In this document: positions 1-8,399 of the stretch, in pieces | Layout: each line of letters opens with the position of its first letter | Numbering within the stretch: the stretch's first letter is position 1 | NCBI GenBank assembly: GCA_016709315.1 | Contig: JADJMZ010000005.1 | Span: forward strand, 372,001-436,000 | Reading direction: 5' to 3' | Length of the DNA: 64,000 nucleotides | DNA from: Ignavibacteria bacterium | Lineage (GTDB): Bacteria; Bacteroidota; Ignavibacteria; Tepidaquicellales; Tepidaquicellaceae | Position numbers and translations under genes: made by a program | Notes under the pieces: model-generated | Database searches by the model: none | The model's input: the letters and a program-made list of their open reading frames with translations, nothing else | Told to the model about the DNA's origin: nothing

Positions 1-321
1 AGCTTTCGCTGTCTTTACATTGACAAGGAAAGATGCGAAGATATTACCTGATACTTTCGGTGATGAAAAGTCTTTGTAAACATCCTGACCATTAGTATCT
101 ATAGTAACGGCATTACCTATACCTGAATTAACATAGACAGGAAAAGAAAGTCCTGGAGACACAACTGTCATTCTGTTATTGAAAACAGTTCCGATAGTAA
201 CCCATCCATGCTGCTGAAGTGAATCTCCTGCAGGATAATCAAAGTTTTCATCTGTCAGTTGCGGAAATGAATTTGCTGAAGACATCAGCAGGATCACAAG
301 AGCTAAAAATAATTTTTTCAT
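1..321 (-). CDS. secreted T9SS-type surface protein, N-terminal part (partial at window edge)
   Basis: The reading frame opens at an ATG at 321 and runs off the left edge, giving 107 residues. It begins with MKKLFLALVILLMSSANSFPQ, a signal peptide (positive start, hydrophobic core). The mature part (ENFDYPAGDSLQQHGW, then SGIGNAVTIDTNGQDVYKDF) aligns residue by residue with the start of the next gene (786-2078), so the two are tandem paralogues. By that homology the missing part probably holds a beta-sandwich domain and a T9SS C-terminal sorting domain, but neither is visible here. No recognisable enzymatic motif. The function is unknown; secretion to the cell surface is inferred. Confidence 0.8.
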   Translation of the reverse strand, partial: MKKLFLALVILLMSSANSFPQLTDENFDYPAGDSLQQHGWVTIGTVFNNRMTVVSPGLSFPVYVNSGIGNAVTIDTNGQDVYKDFSSPKVSGNIFASFLVNVKTAKA

Positions 322-461
322 AAGAAAATAATTTTAAGTTTATAAATAACAACACTGCAAAATTAAATTCTATCGAAAGACAATGCTAAGCTATTTCGAA
401 TGTAAGACGGGAAAATGCACTTTATAATGAATAATTAGTAATGAGTAATTAGTAATAAATT

Positions 462-595
462 GGCAATTGGCAATTGGCAATTGGCAATAGGCAATTGGCA
501 ATAGGCAATTGGCAATTGGCAATAGGCAATAGGCAATTGGCAATTGGCAATAGGCAATTGGCAATGGGCAATTGGGCAATGGGCAATTGGCAATT
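462..595. repeat. heptamer tandem array 1 (ggcaatt/ggcaata)
   Basis: Nineteen consecutive heptamers of the form ggcaatW, mostly ggcaatt with ggcaata interspersed. Near the 567-595 end there are ggcaatg variants and one unit with an extra g. The array lies 6 bp from the palindrome at 602-629. The same array type recurs at 2162-2308 and 5553-5629 with different copy numbers. Confidence 0.95.
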
Positions 596-601
596 GTGAT
601 T

Positions 602-629
602 GTAGAGACAAGGCATGCCTTGTCTCTAC
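602..629. repeat. 28-bp perfect palindrome, copy 1
   Basis: Two 14-bp arms, gtagagacaaggca and its exact reverse complement, meet with no loop. The flank that follows (gttatacgccctgtacattg) is also conserved in copy 2 at 2310-2337. It sits between the heptamer array and the terminator of the upstream minus-strand gene. It could be a foldback mobile repeat or a protein-binding site; no function can be read from sequence. Confidence 0.95.
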
Positions 630-680
630 GTTATACGCCCTGTACATTGACAAATTTCAAATGTTCATTTTTTTGGAATA

Positions 681-724
681 AATAAAAAATGCCGGAAGAT
701 TTCTCTCCCGGCATTTATTTTTAT
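681..724 (-). terminator. rho-independent terminator of the 786-2078 gene
   Basis: aaaaaatgccgg and ccggcattta pair around a short A/T-rich loop, with A- and T-runs on the two sides, so it can act on the minus strand about 60 bp beyond the stop codon at 786. The same hairpin stem (atgccgg/ccggcat) follows the two related genes at 2478 and 5805. Confidence 0.8.
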
Positions 725-785
725 AACTGTTAATTGTTAATTGTCTAACTGAATAATTCCAATTACTAATTAACTGCTTAACTGC

Positions 786-2078
786 TTATTTGACCAGCAT
801 CATTTTCTTTGTTGCAGTGAAATTGTCTGCTGACAATGTGTAGAAATAAATTCCGCTTGATAATGATGAAGCGTTAAAGCTTACAGAATAATATCCTGCA
901 GTCTTAACTTCATTTACAAGTGTCATAGCTTCTTTACCTGACATATCATAGATCTTTAAGCTTACATTACCGTCGTTTGGCAATGCAAAGCTGATCTTTG
1001 TTGACGGATTGAAAGGGTTCGGATAGTTTTGTGACAATTCGAACTTGCTTGGAATTCCGATAATTACTTCGTTGCTTAGATTGAAGTATTCGAAGTTTCC
1101 GTTGAAATCTATTTGTTTCAGTCTGTAGTTGTAATTACCTGCTGCAAGATTTCTGTCGGTGAATGCATAGCTGTTACCGTTGGTTGTAGTTCCGTTACCG
1201 GAAACATTTCCAACCTTTGACCATGTATTATTTGCAGAAGATCTTTCAACATCAAATCCTGAGTTATTATTTTCTGAAACTGTTGACCAGTTCAAAGTTA
1301 CATTATTGCTGCTGACAGCTGAGCTGAATGATGAAAGCTCAACAGGAAGCGCTGAGTTATCCCATGAATTATAAGTATAGATCCCATCAACCCTGAGATC
1401 GGGAGATGATGCTGCAGTTCCCTGTCTTAAGAAAACTCTTCCAAGGTCTGCAAGATCTGCACCGGTACCAGTTAAAGGACCGACATAAGGAGCTGGCTCT
1501 GTTGAAGGAACAGCGCCGCCGAATACGAAAAGACTTACCTGATCATCTACACCTGTACCTGTATTAAATGTATATTTAAATACCATAAGATAAGTAACAC
1601 CTGTTGTGAATACGGAATCACCATAAACAATACCTCCGGATCCGGCTGTAGTTTTGCTGGCTCCGAAAGCAATATTTCCGTTTGCAGCTAATTTCACATA
1701 GAATCTGCCTGTAAAAAGTGTTGTGGATGTAGAAGGAAGATATCCTGTAAAATAATCACCGGTTCTGGCGGTTGTTACATTAACCATCATGGAAGTATAA
1801 ATACTTCCGGATGTTTGATTTGCGTTTAAAGATTTGTATTGATCCTGACCATTATTCGTTAGTGTAGTTGCGTTTCCAATTCCTGACCCAATATAATTCG
1901 TATATGTCAGCCCTGGTGATGTAACAAATAGCCTGTTTGTTGCGCTTCCGCTGAAAGTTGTCCAGCTGTGCGCTCCTAAAGAATCTCCTGCTGTATAATC
2001 AAAATCTTCTGCCAGAAACTGTGAATAGCTAAGAGAAGATATGAGTAAAAAACAAAAGAGTAAAATTAGTTTTTTCAT
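786..2078 (-). CDS. secreted surface protein with T9SS C-terminal sorting domain
   Basis: 430 residues. Residues 1-19 form a signal peptide ending ...SLSYSQ. Residues about 20-245 are a beta-rich, Gly/Thr/Ser-rich region of LamG-like appearance with no catalytic motif. Residues about 246-340 look like a fibronectin-III-type module (LPVELSSFSS, WSTVSENNNSGFDVERS, YRLKQIDFNG). Residues about 345-430 are the sorting domain (SQNYPNPFNPSTKISFALP, ending FTATKKMMLVK). By family knowledge it should cross the inner membrane by Sec and the outer membrane by T9SS, and be released or anchored at the surface. It is a paralogue of the left-edge gene in its N-terminal part and shares its last 190 codons, nearly identical in DNA, with 2478-5294 and 5805-8399. 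The ligand or role is unknown. Confidence 0.88.
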   Translation of the reverse strand: MKKLILLFCFLLISSLSYSQFLAEDFDYTAGDSLGAHSWTTFSGSATNRLFVTSPGLTYTNYIGSGIGNATTLTNNGQDQYKSLNANQTSGSIYTSMMVNVTTARTGDYFTGYLPSTSTTLFTGRFYVKLAANGNIAFGASKTTAGSGGIVYGDSVFTTGVTYLMVFKYTFNTGTGVDDQVSLFVFGGAVPSTEPAPYVGPLTGTGADLADLGRVFLRQGTAASSPDLRVDGIYTYNSWDNSALPVELSSFSSAVSSNNVTLNWSTVSENNNSGFDVERSSANNTWSKVGNVSGNGTTTNGNSYAFTDRNLAAGNYNYRLKQIDFNGNFEYFNLSNEVIIGIPSKFELSQNYPNPFNPSTKISFALPNDGNVSLKIYDMSGKEAMTLVNEVKTAGYYSVSFNASSLSSGIYFYTLSADNFTATKKMMLVK

Positions 2079-2161
2079 TTTTAATGTGTTTTAAGGTTTA
2101 TAAATATATTTATTGTCAATATAGGTTTTATACATTAGAATTTCTATTCCAATGTTCATTA

Positions 2162-2308
2162 GGCAATAGGCAATAGGCAATTGGCAATAGGCAATTGGCA
2201 ATAGGCAATTGGCAATAGGCAATTGGCAATAGGCAATTGGCAATAGGCAATTGGCAATAGGCAATTGGCAATAGGCAATTGGCAATAGGCAATAGGCAAT
2301 TGGCAATA
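2162..2308. repeat. heptamer tandem array 2 (ggcaata/ggcaatt)
   Basis: Twenty-one heptamers without interruption. Except for ggcaata doublets near each end, ggcaata and ggcaatt alternate strictly, making a 14-bp higher-order unit. This is a cleaner pattern than array 1 and suggests recent expansion by slippage or unequal exchange in 14-bp steps. Confidence 0.95.
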
Positions 2309-2309
2309 T

Positions 2310-2337
2310 GTAGAGACAAGGCATGCCTTGTCTCTAC
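2310..2337. repeat. 28-bp perfect palindrome, copy 2
   Basis: Identical to the palindrome at 602-629, including more than 35 bp of flank on the terminator side (gttatacgccctgtacattg and onward). It begins directly after the heptamer array. Confidence 0.95.
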
Positions 2338-2391
2338 GTTATACGCCCTGTACATTGACAAATTTCAAATGTTTAATTTAAATGAAACAAA

Positions 2392-2433
2392 TAAAAAATG
2401 CCGAAGGATTATCTCCTCCGGCATTCTTATTAT
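2392..2433 (-). terminator. rho-independent terminator of the 2478-5294 gene
   Basis: aaaaaatgccgaagga pairs with tcctccggcatt with one mismatch, about 45 bp beyond the stop at 2478 on the minus strand. The A-run at 2392-2398 gives the U-tract on that strand. Confidence 0.75.
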
Positions 2434-2477
2434 AACTTACTATTAACAATTAATAATTATTAATTACTAATTATTAA

Positions 2478-5294
2478 TTATTTGACCAGCATCATTTTCT
2501 TTGTTGCAGTGAAATTGTCTGCTGACAATGTGTAGAAATAAATTCCGCTTGATAATGATGAAGCGTTAAAGCTTACAGAATAATATCCTGCAGTCTTAAC
2601 TTCATTTACAAGTAACATAACTTCCTTACCTGTCATATCATAGATCTTTAAGCTTACTTTGCCGTCGTTTGGCAGAGCAAAAGTGATCTTTGTTGACGGA
2701 TTGAACGGGTTCGGATAGTTTTGTGACAATTCGAACTTGCTTGGAATTCCGATAATTACTTCGTTGCTTAGATTGAAGTATTCGAAGTTTCCGTTGAAAT
2801 CTATTTGTTTCAGTCTGTAGTTGTAATTACCTGTTGCAAGATTTCTGTCGGTGAATGAATAGCTTACAGGTGTGGATACTGTTCCGTTACCGGAAACATT
2901 TCCAACCTTTGACCATGTGCCGTTTGCAGAAGATCTTTCAACATCAAATCCTGAGTTGTTATTTTCTGAAACTGTTGACCAGTTAAGAGTAACATCTCTT
3001 CCGCTTATGGCAGAAGTGAAGGAAGAAAGTTCGACCGGCAGAGCTTCATCACCTGCAAGAGCAAAATCTGAGAAATTTGTCAGACCGGTTACAACTAAAG
3101 CGTTTCCTGAGATAGTTGTGTTCTGACATACCCATGCACCGGTTTTGTCAACTCTCTTTACAACATAAAGCTTTGTAGGATCTGTAAAGACCAGACCGTC
3201 AAGATCAATTTTAATATTATATGTAGCATATCCTGTAAAATCGTTTCCATCATAAGTTACTGTAAACCAGTAATCATGATATACGAAAGTCGGATCATAA
3301 GCAGGACCTGTCGGAGGAGTTGAATTTGTAAATCCAACATTCGGAGCTATTGTCTGACCCGGATCAAGTGCGGTATACTGTGAAACAAAAGCATGTCCGC
3401 CCAAAGGATTATCAAACTGACCATTATTTATTACTCTGACTTTTTCTGTTGAAACAGGTATTGAACCTAAAGTCTGCATTTCATCAAGAGATTTATTTAT
3501 TCCATTGTCAGAAATAATGCTTCTGTTTAATGGAGGAGGAGCAGGTGTAGCTGTGAAATCAAGAGTTACAAGCGAATTGCAGTTATATGAACCAGGACCT
3601 GTTACATTATCAGTACATAATCCTGATACATCCGTAACGATAATATTATCTATATAACACATGTTACCGAAATCACTTTTTGCTCTGAATCCAATAATTA
3701 CATTGTTTAGACCTGCAACATTTGCAAGACTTATGGTTTCATGTCTCCATTGAATTGCAGAATCAGGAACAAATGATCCTGCTGCAGGCGGTCTTGTAGC
3801 TAATGAAGGATTAGAACTCGGAGATTTATCATAAACCGTTGATGCATTGAAGAATGTTACTCCGCAATCTGTTGATAAAACAACCTGCAAAGTATCTTCT
3901 TCTCCGCCTGTATATGTTTTATAAGCGACATAAAAATCCAGTACCGGATTTGCCAATGAGGAAATATCCATTAAAGGTGATTTCAGGATTTCTCTTCTGA
4001 GTGAAGAACCATTGAAGAAATTTGCTCTCATGCTGGTATCATTTGCAATACCTCTTGGACCTGTAAGACCGGTAACTAAACCATAAAGCTGGGTTGTACC
4101 AATCGGATTTTCAACTGTTAATGTCCATCCGGCTGCAAGATTATTCCATGTTTCAATATAAGGGAATGTACTTATTATCGGATTTACTGTTATTGTTAGT
4201 GTTGTCGTATCGTTAGCATAAATAACATCTCCTGCAAGCTGTGTATAGGCTTTGATCACATATGTACCGGGAGCAGGAGGTGTAAATGCATTTGCTCCGT
4301 TGAATACAACGTTTTCAGTTCCGTTCTGAACGATCGGACCTACTGTATTTACAGGACCTACAGCTGAACCGCCATTGACTCTGTAATATACAGGAACAAT
4401 ATTTTGTGTAGTTGTTCCAATATTTTTTACAGTTACAGTAAAGTCAGTTGGCAAATATGGAGGGCATAAATATAAAGTACCCTGACTTGAAGTAATTCCG
4501 GTTGCAGCAACATCAATAGCTACTGGCGGAGGAGGAGGTGTAAATGTATAAGTCTGACCTGAAACGGGAATGTTCGTAGTTATTACCGGACATGTTGATG
4601 TATTTGCTGTTCCATTAACTGATGTAGCCCATGTGTGTGTTCCTGTTGTAACTAATCTGTTTTTTACATTTGTTGCAAATGTGTTATTAGGACCTCTTAA
4701 TCCGACCTGACGTGTAGTTGAAGTAGGTGCGCCTACAAAATTTGCATCGTAAACGGTTCTTATTGATCCGTCAGTATGTAATCTGATCTGAAAATTCCAT
4801 CTCCAGAAAACAGTTGTTGAAGTGGAAGTAGAAAAAGGTCTGAAATTAGAATACTGAATAACAAATTCCGATCCTACTGTTTCATAACGGATCTCTCCTG
4901 TGTTTCCGAGGATATTGAAAAGTGAATTAAGATCACCTCCCAGTGCGGAAACTGCTCCCGGATAAAGAGCTGTATTTGAAATCGGAGTATAATTCGTTCC
5001 GCCCGGAGCAAGTCCGAATGTAATAAATCCGTTTGTGCTTATGTCTAATCCTGTATATCCGACACCGTCATAAGTAAATGTGAACGGGATAGTACCTGAA
5101 GGTAGATTATAAACATTGTCATCGAGTGAACCAGCGCCGGATGCGGATGTTGCTGTTGCAACAATCGTACCGCCGGTAATAGGTACATAAGTACCTGCTG
5201 ATTGCGTAAATGTATAATTAGCAACCTGTGCATAAGAGTTTATGCTTATGCATAAAAACAATGCCACTGTAAAGAATGAAAATAGTTTTTTCAT
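2478..5294 (-). CDS. large secreted multidomain surface protein with T9SS sorting domain
   Basis: 938 residues. A signal peptide (1-22, ...INSYAQ) is followed by a beta-rich N-terminal domain (about 23-250; LDISTNGFITFG is typical of surface beta-sandwich repeats). Then come a CARDB-like Ig module (about 255-370; DFTVTVKNIGTTTQNIVPV), a choice-of-anchor-J/cleaved-adhesin-like domain (about 370-560), a region of unknown fold, a fibronectin-III-like module (about 750-845) and the sorting domain (about 850-938; SQNYPNPFNPSTKITFALP). Residues about 255-930 are homologous to the 5805-8399 protein, but the N-terminal domains differ, so the pair shows domain shuffling. No protease or glycosidase motif was seen. 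Adhesion or surface-layer function is a guess from architecture. Confidence 0.88.
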   Translation of the reverse strand: MKKLFSFFTVALFLCISINSYAQVANYTFTQSAGTYVPITGGTIVATATSASGAGSLDDNVYNLPSGTIPFTFTYDGVGYTGLDISTNGFITFGLAPGGTNYTPISNTALYPGAVSALGGDLNSLFNILGNTGEIRYETVGSEFVIQYSNFRPFSTSTSTTVFWRWNFQIRLHTDGSIRTVYDANFVGAPTSTTRQVGLRGPNNTFATNVKNRLVTTGTHTWATSVNGTANTSTCPVITTNIPVSGQTYTFTPPPPPVAIDVAATGITSSQGTLYLCPPYLPTDFTVTVKNIGTTTQNIVPVYYRVNGGSAVGPVNTVGPIVQNGTENVVFNGANAFTPPAPGTYVIKAYTQLAGDVIYANDTTTLTITVNPIISTFPYIETWNNLAAGWTLTVENPIGTTQLYGLVTGLTGPRGIANDTSMRANFFNGSSLRREILKSPLMDISSLANPVLDFYVAYKTYTGGEEDTLQVVLSTDCGVTFFNASTVYDKSPSSNPSLATRPPAAGSFVPDSAIQWRHETISLANVAGLNNVIIGFRAKSDFGNMCYIDNIIVTDVSGLCTDNVTGPGSYNCNSLVTLDFTATPAPPPLNRSIISDNGINKSLDEMQTLGSIPVSTEKVRVINNGQFDNPLGGHAFVSQYTALDPGQTIAPNVGFTNSTPPTGPAYDPTFVYHDYWFTVTYDGNDFTGYATYNIKIDLDGLVFTDPTKLYVVKRVDKTGAWVCQNTTISGNALVVTGLTNFSDFALAGDEALPVELSSFTSAISGRDVTLNWSTVSENNNSGFDVERSSANGTWSKVGNVSGNGTVSTPVSYSFTDRNLATGNYNYRLKQIDFNGNFEYFNLSNEVIIGIPSKFELSQNYPNPFNPSTKITFALPNDGKVSLKIYDMTGKEVMLLVNEVKTAGYYSVSFNASSLSSGIYFYTLSADNFTATKKMMLVK

Positions 5295-5552
5295 GTTTTT
5301 GGTTTTGTTAGTTAATAAATAAATTGAATTTTTTCGGGAGTTTATTGAGTGGTGTAGTATAATAATTCACTAAAAGTATTTCTGATATGTCTCCCTTCAA
5401 ATCATAGAAGTACTTAAATGAATATAAAATTGTAAGATTTCTCCTTTCGGTTTAAATTAAAATAATTTGGTTAAATGAAGTTAACATTTTTTACTTAGAA
5501 AAAAAATTTATTTTGAAATGTTTTTTTGATAGCGGATGGAAAAAGGTGAATA

Positions 5553-5629
5553 GGCAATAGGCAATAGGCAATAGGCAATAGGCAATTGGCAATTGGTAAA
5601 TGGCAATTGGCAATGGGCAATAGGCAATT
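5553..5629. repeat. heptamer tandem array 3 (11 units)
   Basis: Eleven heptamers: four ggcaata, then ggcaatt units with one diverged unit (ggtaaat, 5595-5601), one ggcaatg and a final ggcaata/ggcaatt pair. It is shorter and more degenerate than arrays 1 and 2. Confidence 0.93.
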
Positions 5630-5635
5630 TTAATT

Positions 5636-5663
5636 GTAGAGACAAGGCATGCCTTGTCTCTAC
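5636..5663. repeat. 28-bp perfect palindrome, copy 3
   Basis: The palindrome is identical to copies 1 and 2. The flank toward the terminator is diverged (gaaatacgccctatgcaatg), so the palindrome is better conserved than its surroundings. Confidence 0.95.
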
Positions 5664-5712
5664 GAAATACGCCCTATGCAATGAAAATTCCAAATGATTA
5701 ATATTTTTTGAA

Positions 5713-5757
5713 CAAATAAAAAATGCCGGAAGAAATTCTCGACCGGCATTTATTTTT
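5713..5757 (-). terminator. rho-independent terminator of the 5805-8399 gene
   Basis: aaaaatgccgg and ccggcattta form the stem about 50 bp past the stop codon at 5805. It is the same hairpin as after the two neighbouring paralogues. Confidence 0.8.
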
Positions 5758-5804
5758 AAAACTGTTAATTGTCTAACTGCTTAACTGCCAAACTGGCAAA
5801 CTGC

Positions 5805-8399
5805 TTATTTAACCAGCATCATTTTCTTCGTAGCCGTGAAATTGTCTGCTGACAATGTGTAGAAATATACTCCGCTTGTTAATGATGAAGCGTTAAAGCT
5901 TACAGAATAATATCCAGCAGTCTTAACTTCATTTACAAGTAACATAACTTCCTTACCGGTCATGTCATAGATCTTTAAGCTTACTTTGCCGTCGTTTGGC
6001 AGAGCAAAGCTGATCTTTGTTGACGGATTGAACGGGTTCGGATAGTTCTGTGACAATTCGAACTTTGCCGGAACACCTATACTGACTTCACTGCTTAAAT
6101 TAAAATATTCGAAGTTACCGTTGAAGTCTGTTTGTTTCAATCTGTAATTATATTTTCCTGTAGATAAATTTCTGTCGGTAAATGTATAGCTCTGTGAAAC
6201 AGTTGATGTTCCGTTACCGGCAACATTACCGATTTTTGACCACTGACCATTCACTATTGACCTTTCTATATCAAATCCAGAGTTATTATTTTCTGAAGCT
6301 GTTGACCAGTTCAGAGTAACATTATTTCCGCTGACTGAAGATACAAAAGATGCAAGTTCTACAGGCAGAGGATTATCATTTCCTGCAAGCGCAAAATCGC
6401 TGAAACTGCTGAGACCTGATGCAGTCAGTACATTTCCTGACCTTGTTGTTGAAAGACATTCCCATGAATCCGTCATATCTGATCTTTTTACAATATACAA
6501 TTTATCCGGATTGAAGAATGAAAGTCCGTCAAGGTCAATTGAAATATCGTAATTTGCAGATCCTCTTCTGTCATTACCAGTATAGCTAACCGTAAACCAG
6601 AATCTGGGATAGATCAGTGCAGGCGTATAGACTGAGCCGTCAGGAGCTGTTGCAGCTGTATTCACATCAATCACGGGAACAGCAACTGAAGGAGGCGCTA
6701 TATTGGAATGTTGTGAAACAGTAACTATTCCTCCACCGGGATTATCAGATGAAAGGAAAACTGCGCTTCCGTCGTCAAGAAATCTCACGAAACCTTCTTC
6801 CGGTTCTTCATTCACAGGAGCTTTTTCGAAACTGTCAAAATTTGCATGAATATTTTCGTAAGGTCTTAAACCAACAGTATTGAAATTAAGAGACACCAGA
6901 GGATTACAATTGTAAATACCGGGAGCTGTTATGACATCAGTGCAGATACTGTTTACATTATTCACTACCACATTATCTATCCAGGCATTATTTCCGAACC
7001 GGCTCTTTCCCCTGAATCCAAGAACAACATTATTCAGTCCTGTAACATTTGACAGGTCAATGGATTCATGTCTCCACTGAGATGCAGAATCAGGGAAGAA
7101 GCTTGTATTTGAAGGAGGTCTTGTTGCCAGAGACGGCGCTGAAGAATTTGATTTATTATACACCGTTGTTGCAGAAAAAAAAGTAAGTCCTGCATTTGTC
7201 GAGACAAGTACTTCTATAGTATCATTTTCATTATTGTACGTCCTGTATGCCAGAGAAAAATTCAATTCAGGATTTGTCAAAGCGGTAAGATCAAGTACCG
7301 GAGATCTGAGAACTTCCCTTCTTCCGGAATTATTTGCCGGTCCGTAGAAATTACATCTTGCAGCAGTATCGCCTGAAACACCTGCAGGATTGGTAATAAT
7401 GCCTGTAACCCACAATGCAGTTGATCCGCCGGGACCTGAGTTTTCCGTAAGTACAGACCAGTTTGTATTGTTCCCAAATGTGTGAAGATACGGGAAAGCT
7501 GTGATCTTATCCTGAACGGTTACAGACTGTGTAAGAGTGTCATTGGTATAATCTGTTTCTCCGGAAAGGGCTGGAAATATTTTCACTGTATTGACTCCCG
7601 AAACTGAAGGCGTGAATGCATAAGCTCCGTTAAAAGTAACTGTTTCGTTAGTATTGGTTGGTATTGGTCCGATTGTACTGACAGGACCTATTGGCGCTCC
7701 TCCGTTTACAGTATAATATACAGGAACGGCATTCTGTGTGTTGCCTCCGTAGTTTCTTGCAGTGGCAGTAAAATCATAGCTGCTTCCGACTGCATAAATT
7801 CTGTTGTTGAGTAAATTCGAAGCGGTAATTCCCATATTGTCAGGCGGAGTAGGTCCGAATACTGAAATATCATCGAGTCTGATGGCATCTCCGTCTAGAT
7901 CAAAATGCGCAAAGGATATATAGCAGGTGTTTCCCGCAAATGCATTCAGACTGATGCTGAATCTTTGATAAACCGCAGCTGTTCCGTAATTTACAGGGTA
8001 TACAAGCTTGAGAAGAGAATTTGAAAAGCTTGTAACAGCAGTATCAGTTGTAGACAATGAAACTTCAAAAGAATCTGCAACTACTCCTGAAGAAAATGAA
8101 TGTCTGAAATAAAATACAAGTGAGTCATCTGTTGTGCATATAAATGAAGGAGTCTTCAGATAATTCGCTCCGCCTGCAGTGACAAAATTTGAAGTAGCGC
8201 AACCGGCTCCTGTTCTTGGATTACTGGTTGAACGGGTCCAGTTTCCGCCGCTGCCATTGACAGTAGTTCTCGACCATCCCGTCGGAGGAAAAGTGTTGTT
8301 GTTAAAACTTGTGCTGAATTTTATTACCTGTGAAAATAGATCTGAACTCATTAACAGAACAATGAGCATAAATAAATTAAATGCGTAAAGTTTTTTCAT
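5805..8399 (-). CDS. large secreted multidomain surface protein with T9SS sorting domain
   Basis: 864 residues with a signal peptide (1-23, ...SSDLFSQ). Residues about 25-185 are a choice-of-anchor-J-like jelly-roll (FNNNTFPPTGWSR, then FICTTDDSLVFYFRH). A CARDB-like Ig module (about 190-300) and a second anchor-J-like domain (about 300-480) follow, then an unassigned region, a fibronectin-III-like module (about 680-775) and the sorting domain (about 778-864; SQNYPNPFNPSTKISFALP). The part after the first domain is homologous to 2478-5294. Its CTD DNA is mosaic: some stretches match 2478-5294 better than 786-2078, others are diverged. No catalytic motif is visible; an extracellular adhesin-type role is inferred only. 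Confidence 0.88.
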   Translation of the reverse strand: MKKLYAFNLFMLIVLLMSSDLFSQVIKFSTSFNNNTFPPTGWSRTTVNGSGGNWTRSTSNPRTGAGCATSNFVTAGGANYLKTPSFICTTDDSLVFYFRHSFSSGVVADSFEVSLSTTDTAVTSFSNSLLKLVYPVNYGTAAVYQRFSISLNAFAGNTCYISFAHFDLDGDAIRLDDISVFGPTPPDNMGITASNLLNNRIYAVGSSYDFTATARNYGGNTQNAVPVYYTVNGGAPIGPVSTIGPIPTNTNETVTFNGAYAFTPSVSGVNTVKIFPALSGETDYTNDTLTQSVTVQDKITAFPYLHTFGNNTNWSVLTENSGPGGSTALWVTGIITNPAGVSGDTAARCNFYGPANNSGRREVLRSPVLDLTALTNPELNFSLAYRTYNNENDTIEVLVSTNAGLTFFSATTVYNKSNSSAPSLATRPPSNTSFFPDSASQWRHESIDLSNVTGLNNVVLGFRGKSRFGNNAWIDNVVVNNVNSICTDVITAPGIYNCNPLVSLNFNTVGLRPYENIHANFDSFEKAPVNEEPEEGFVRFLDDGSAVFLSSDNPGGGIVTVSQHSNIAPPSVAVPVIDVNTAATAPDGSVYTPALIYPRFWFTVSYTGNDRRGSANYDISIDLDGLSFFNPDKLYIVKRSDMTDSWECLSTTRSGNVLTASGLSSFSDFALAGNDNPLPVELASFVSSVSGNNVTLNWSTASENNNSGFDIERSIVNGQWSKIGNVAGNGTSTVSQSYTFTDRNLSTGKYNYRLKQTDFNGNFEYFNLSSEVSIGVPAKFELSQNYPNPFNPSTKISFALPNDGKVSLKIYDMTGKEVMLLVNEVKTAGYYSVSFNASSLTSGVYFYTLSADNFTATKKMMLVK

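Larger units (their letters stand above)
322..785. other. 464-bp spacer carrying a repeat module
   Basis: This spacer separates the left-edge gene from the 786-2078 gene, both minus strand. Reading on the minus strand from 785 downward it holds a rho-independent terminator, a 28-bp palindrome, a ggcaatW heptamer array and then an AT-rich stretch (322-461) that should contain the promoter of the left-edge gene. Short peptides read through the array (PIAYCQLPIANCQ-like) are by-products of the repeat and are not called as genes. Confidence 0.8.
2079..2477. other. 399-bp spacer carrying repeat module 2
   Basis: The part next to 2078 (2079-2160) is AT-rich and probably contains the promoter of the 786-2078 gene. 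The rest is the second copy of the module: heptamer array, 28-bp palindrome with conserved flank, and terminator of the 2478-5294 gene. Confidence 0.8.
5295..5804. other. 510-bp spacer carrying repeat module 3
   Basis: 5295-5550 is AT-rich and should hold the promoter of the 2478-5294 gene; nothing else is recognisable there. 5553-5756 carries the third copy of the array, palindrome and terminator module, downstream of the 5805-8399 gene. Confidence 0.75.

Noticed and set aside
391..653. Two overlapping minus-strand ORFs reading CQLPIANCQLPIAY-like repeats (also at 2091-2361 and 5508-5693)
   Set aside because: They are translations of the ggcaatW arrays, which repeat with a 7-bp period and so cycle frames. 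No start signals and no protein family; explained by the repeat.
462..5629. CRISPR array
   Set aside because: The repeats are 7 bp with no spacers, and no cas gene is present.
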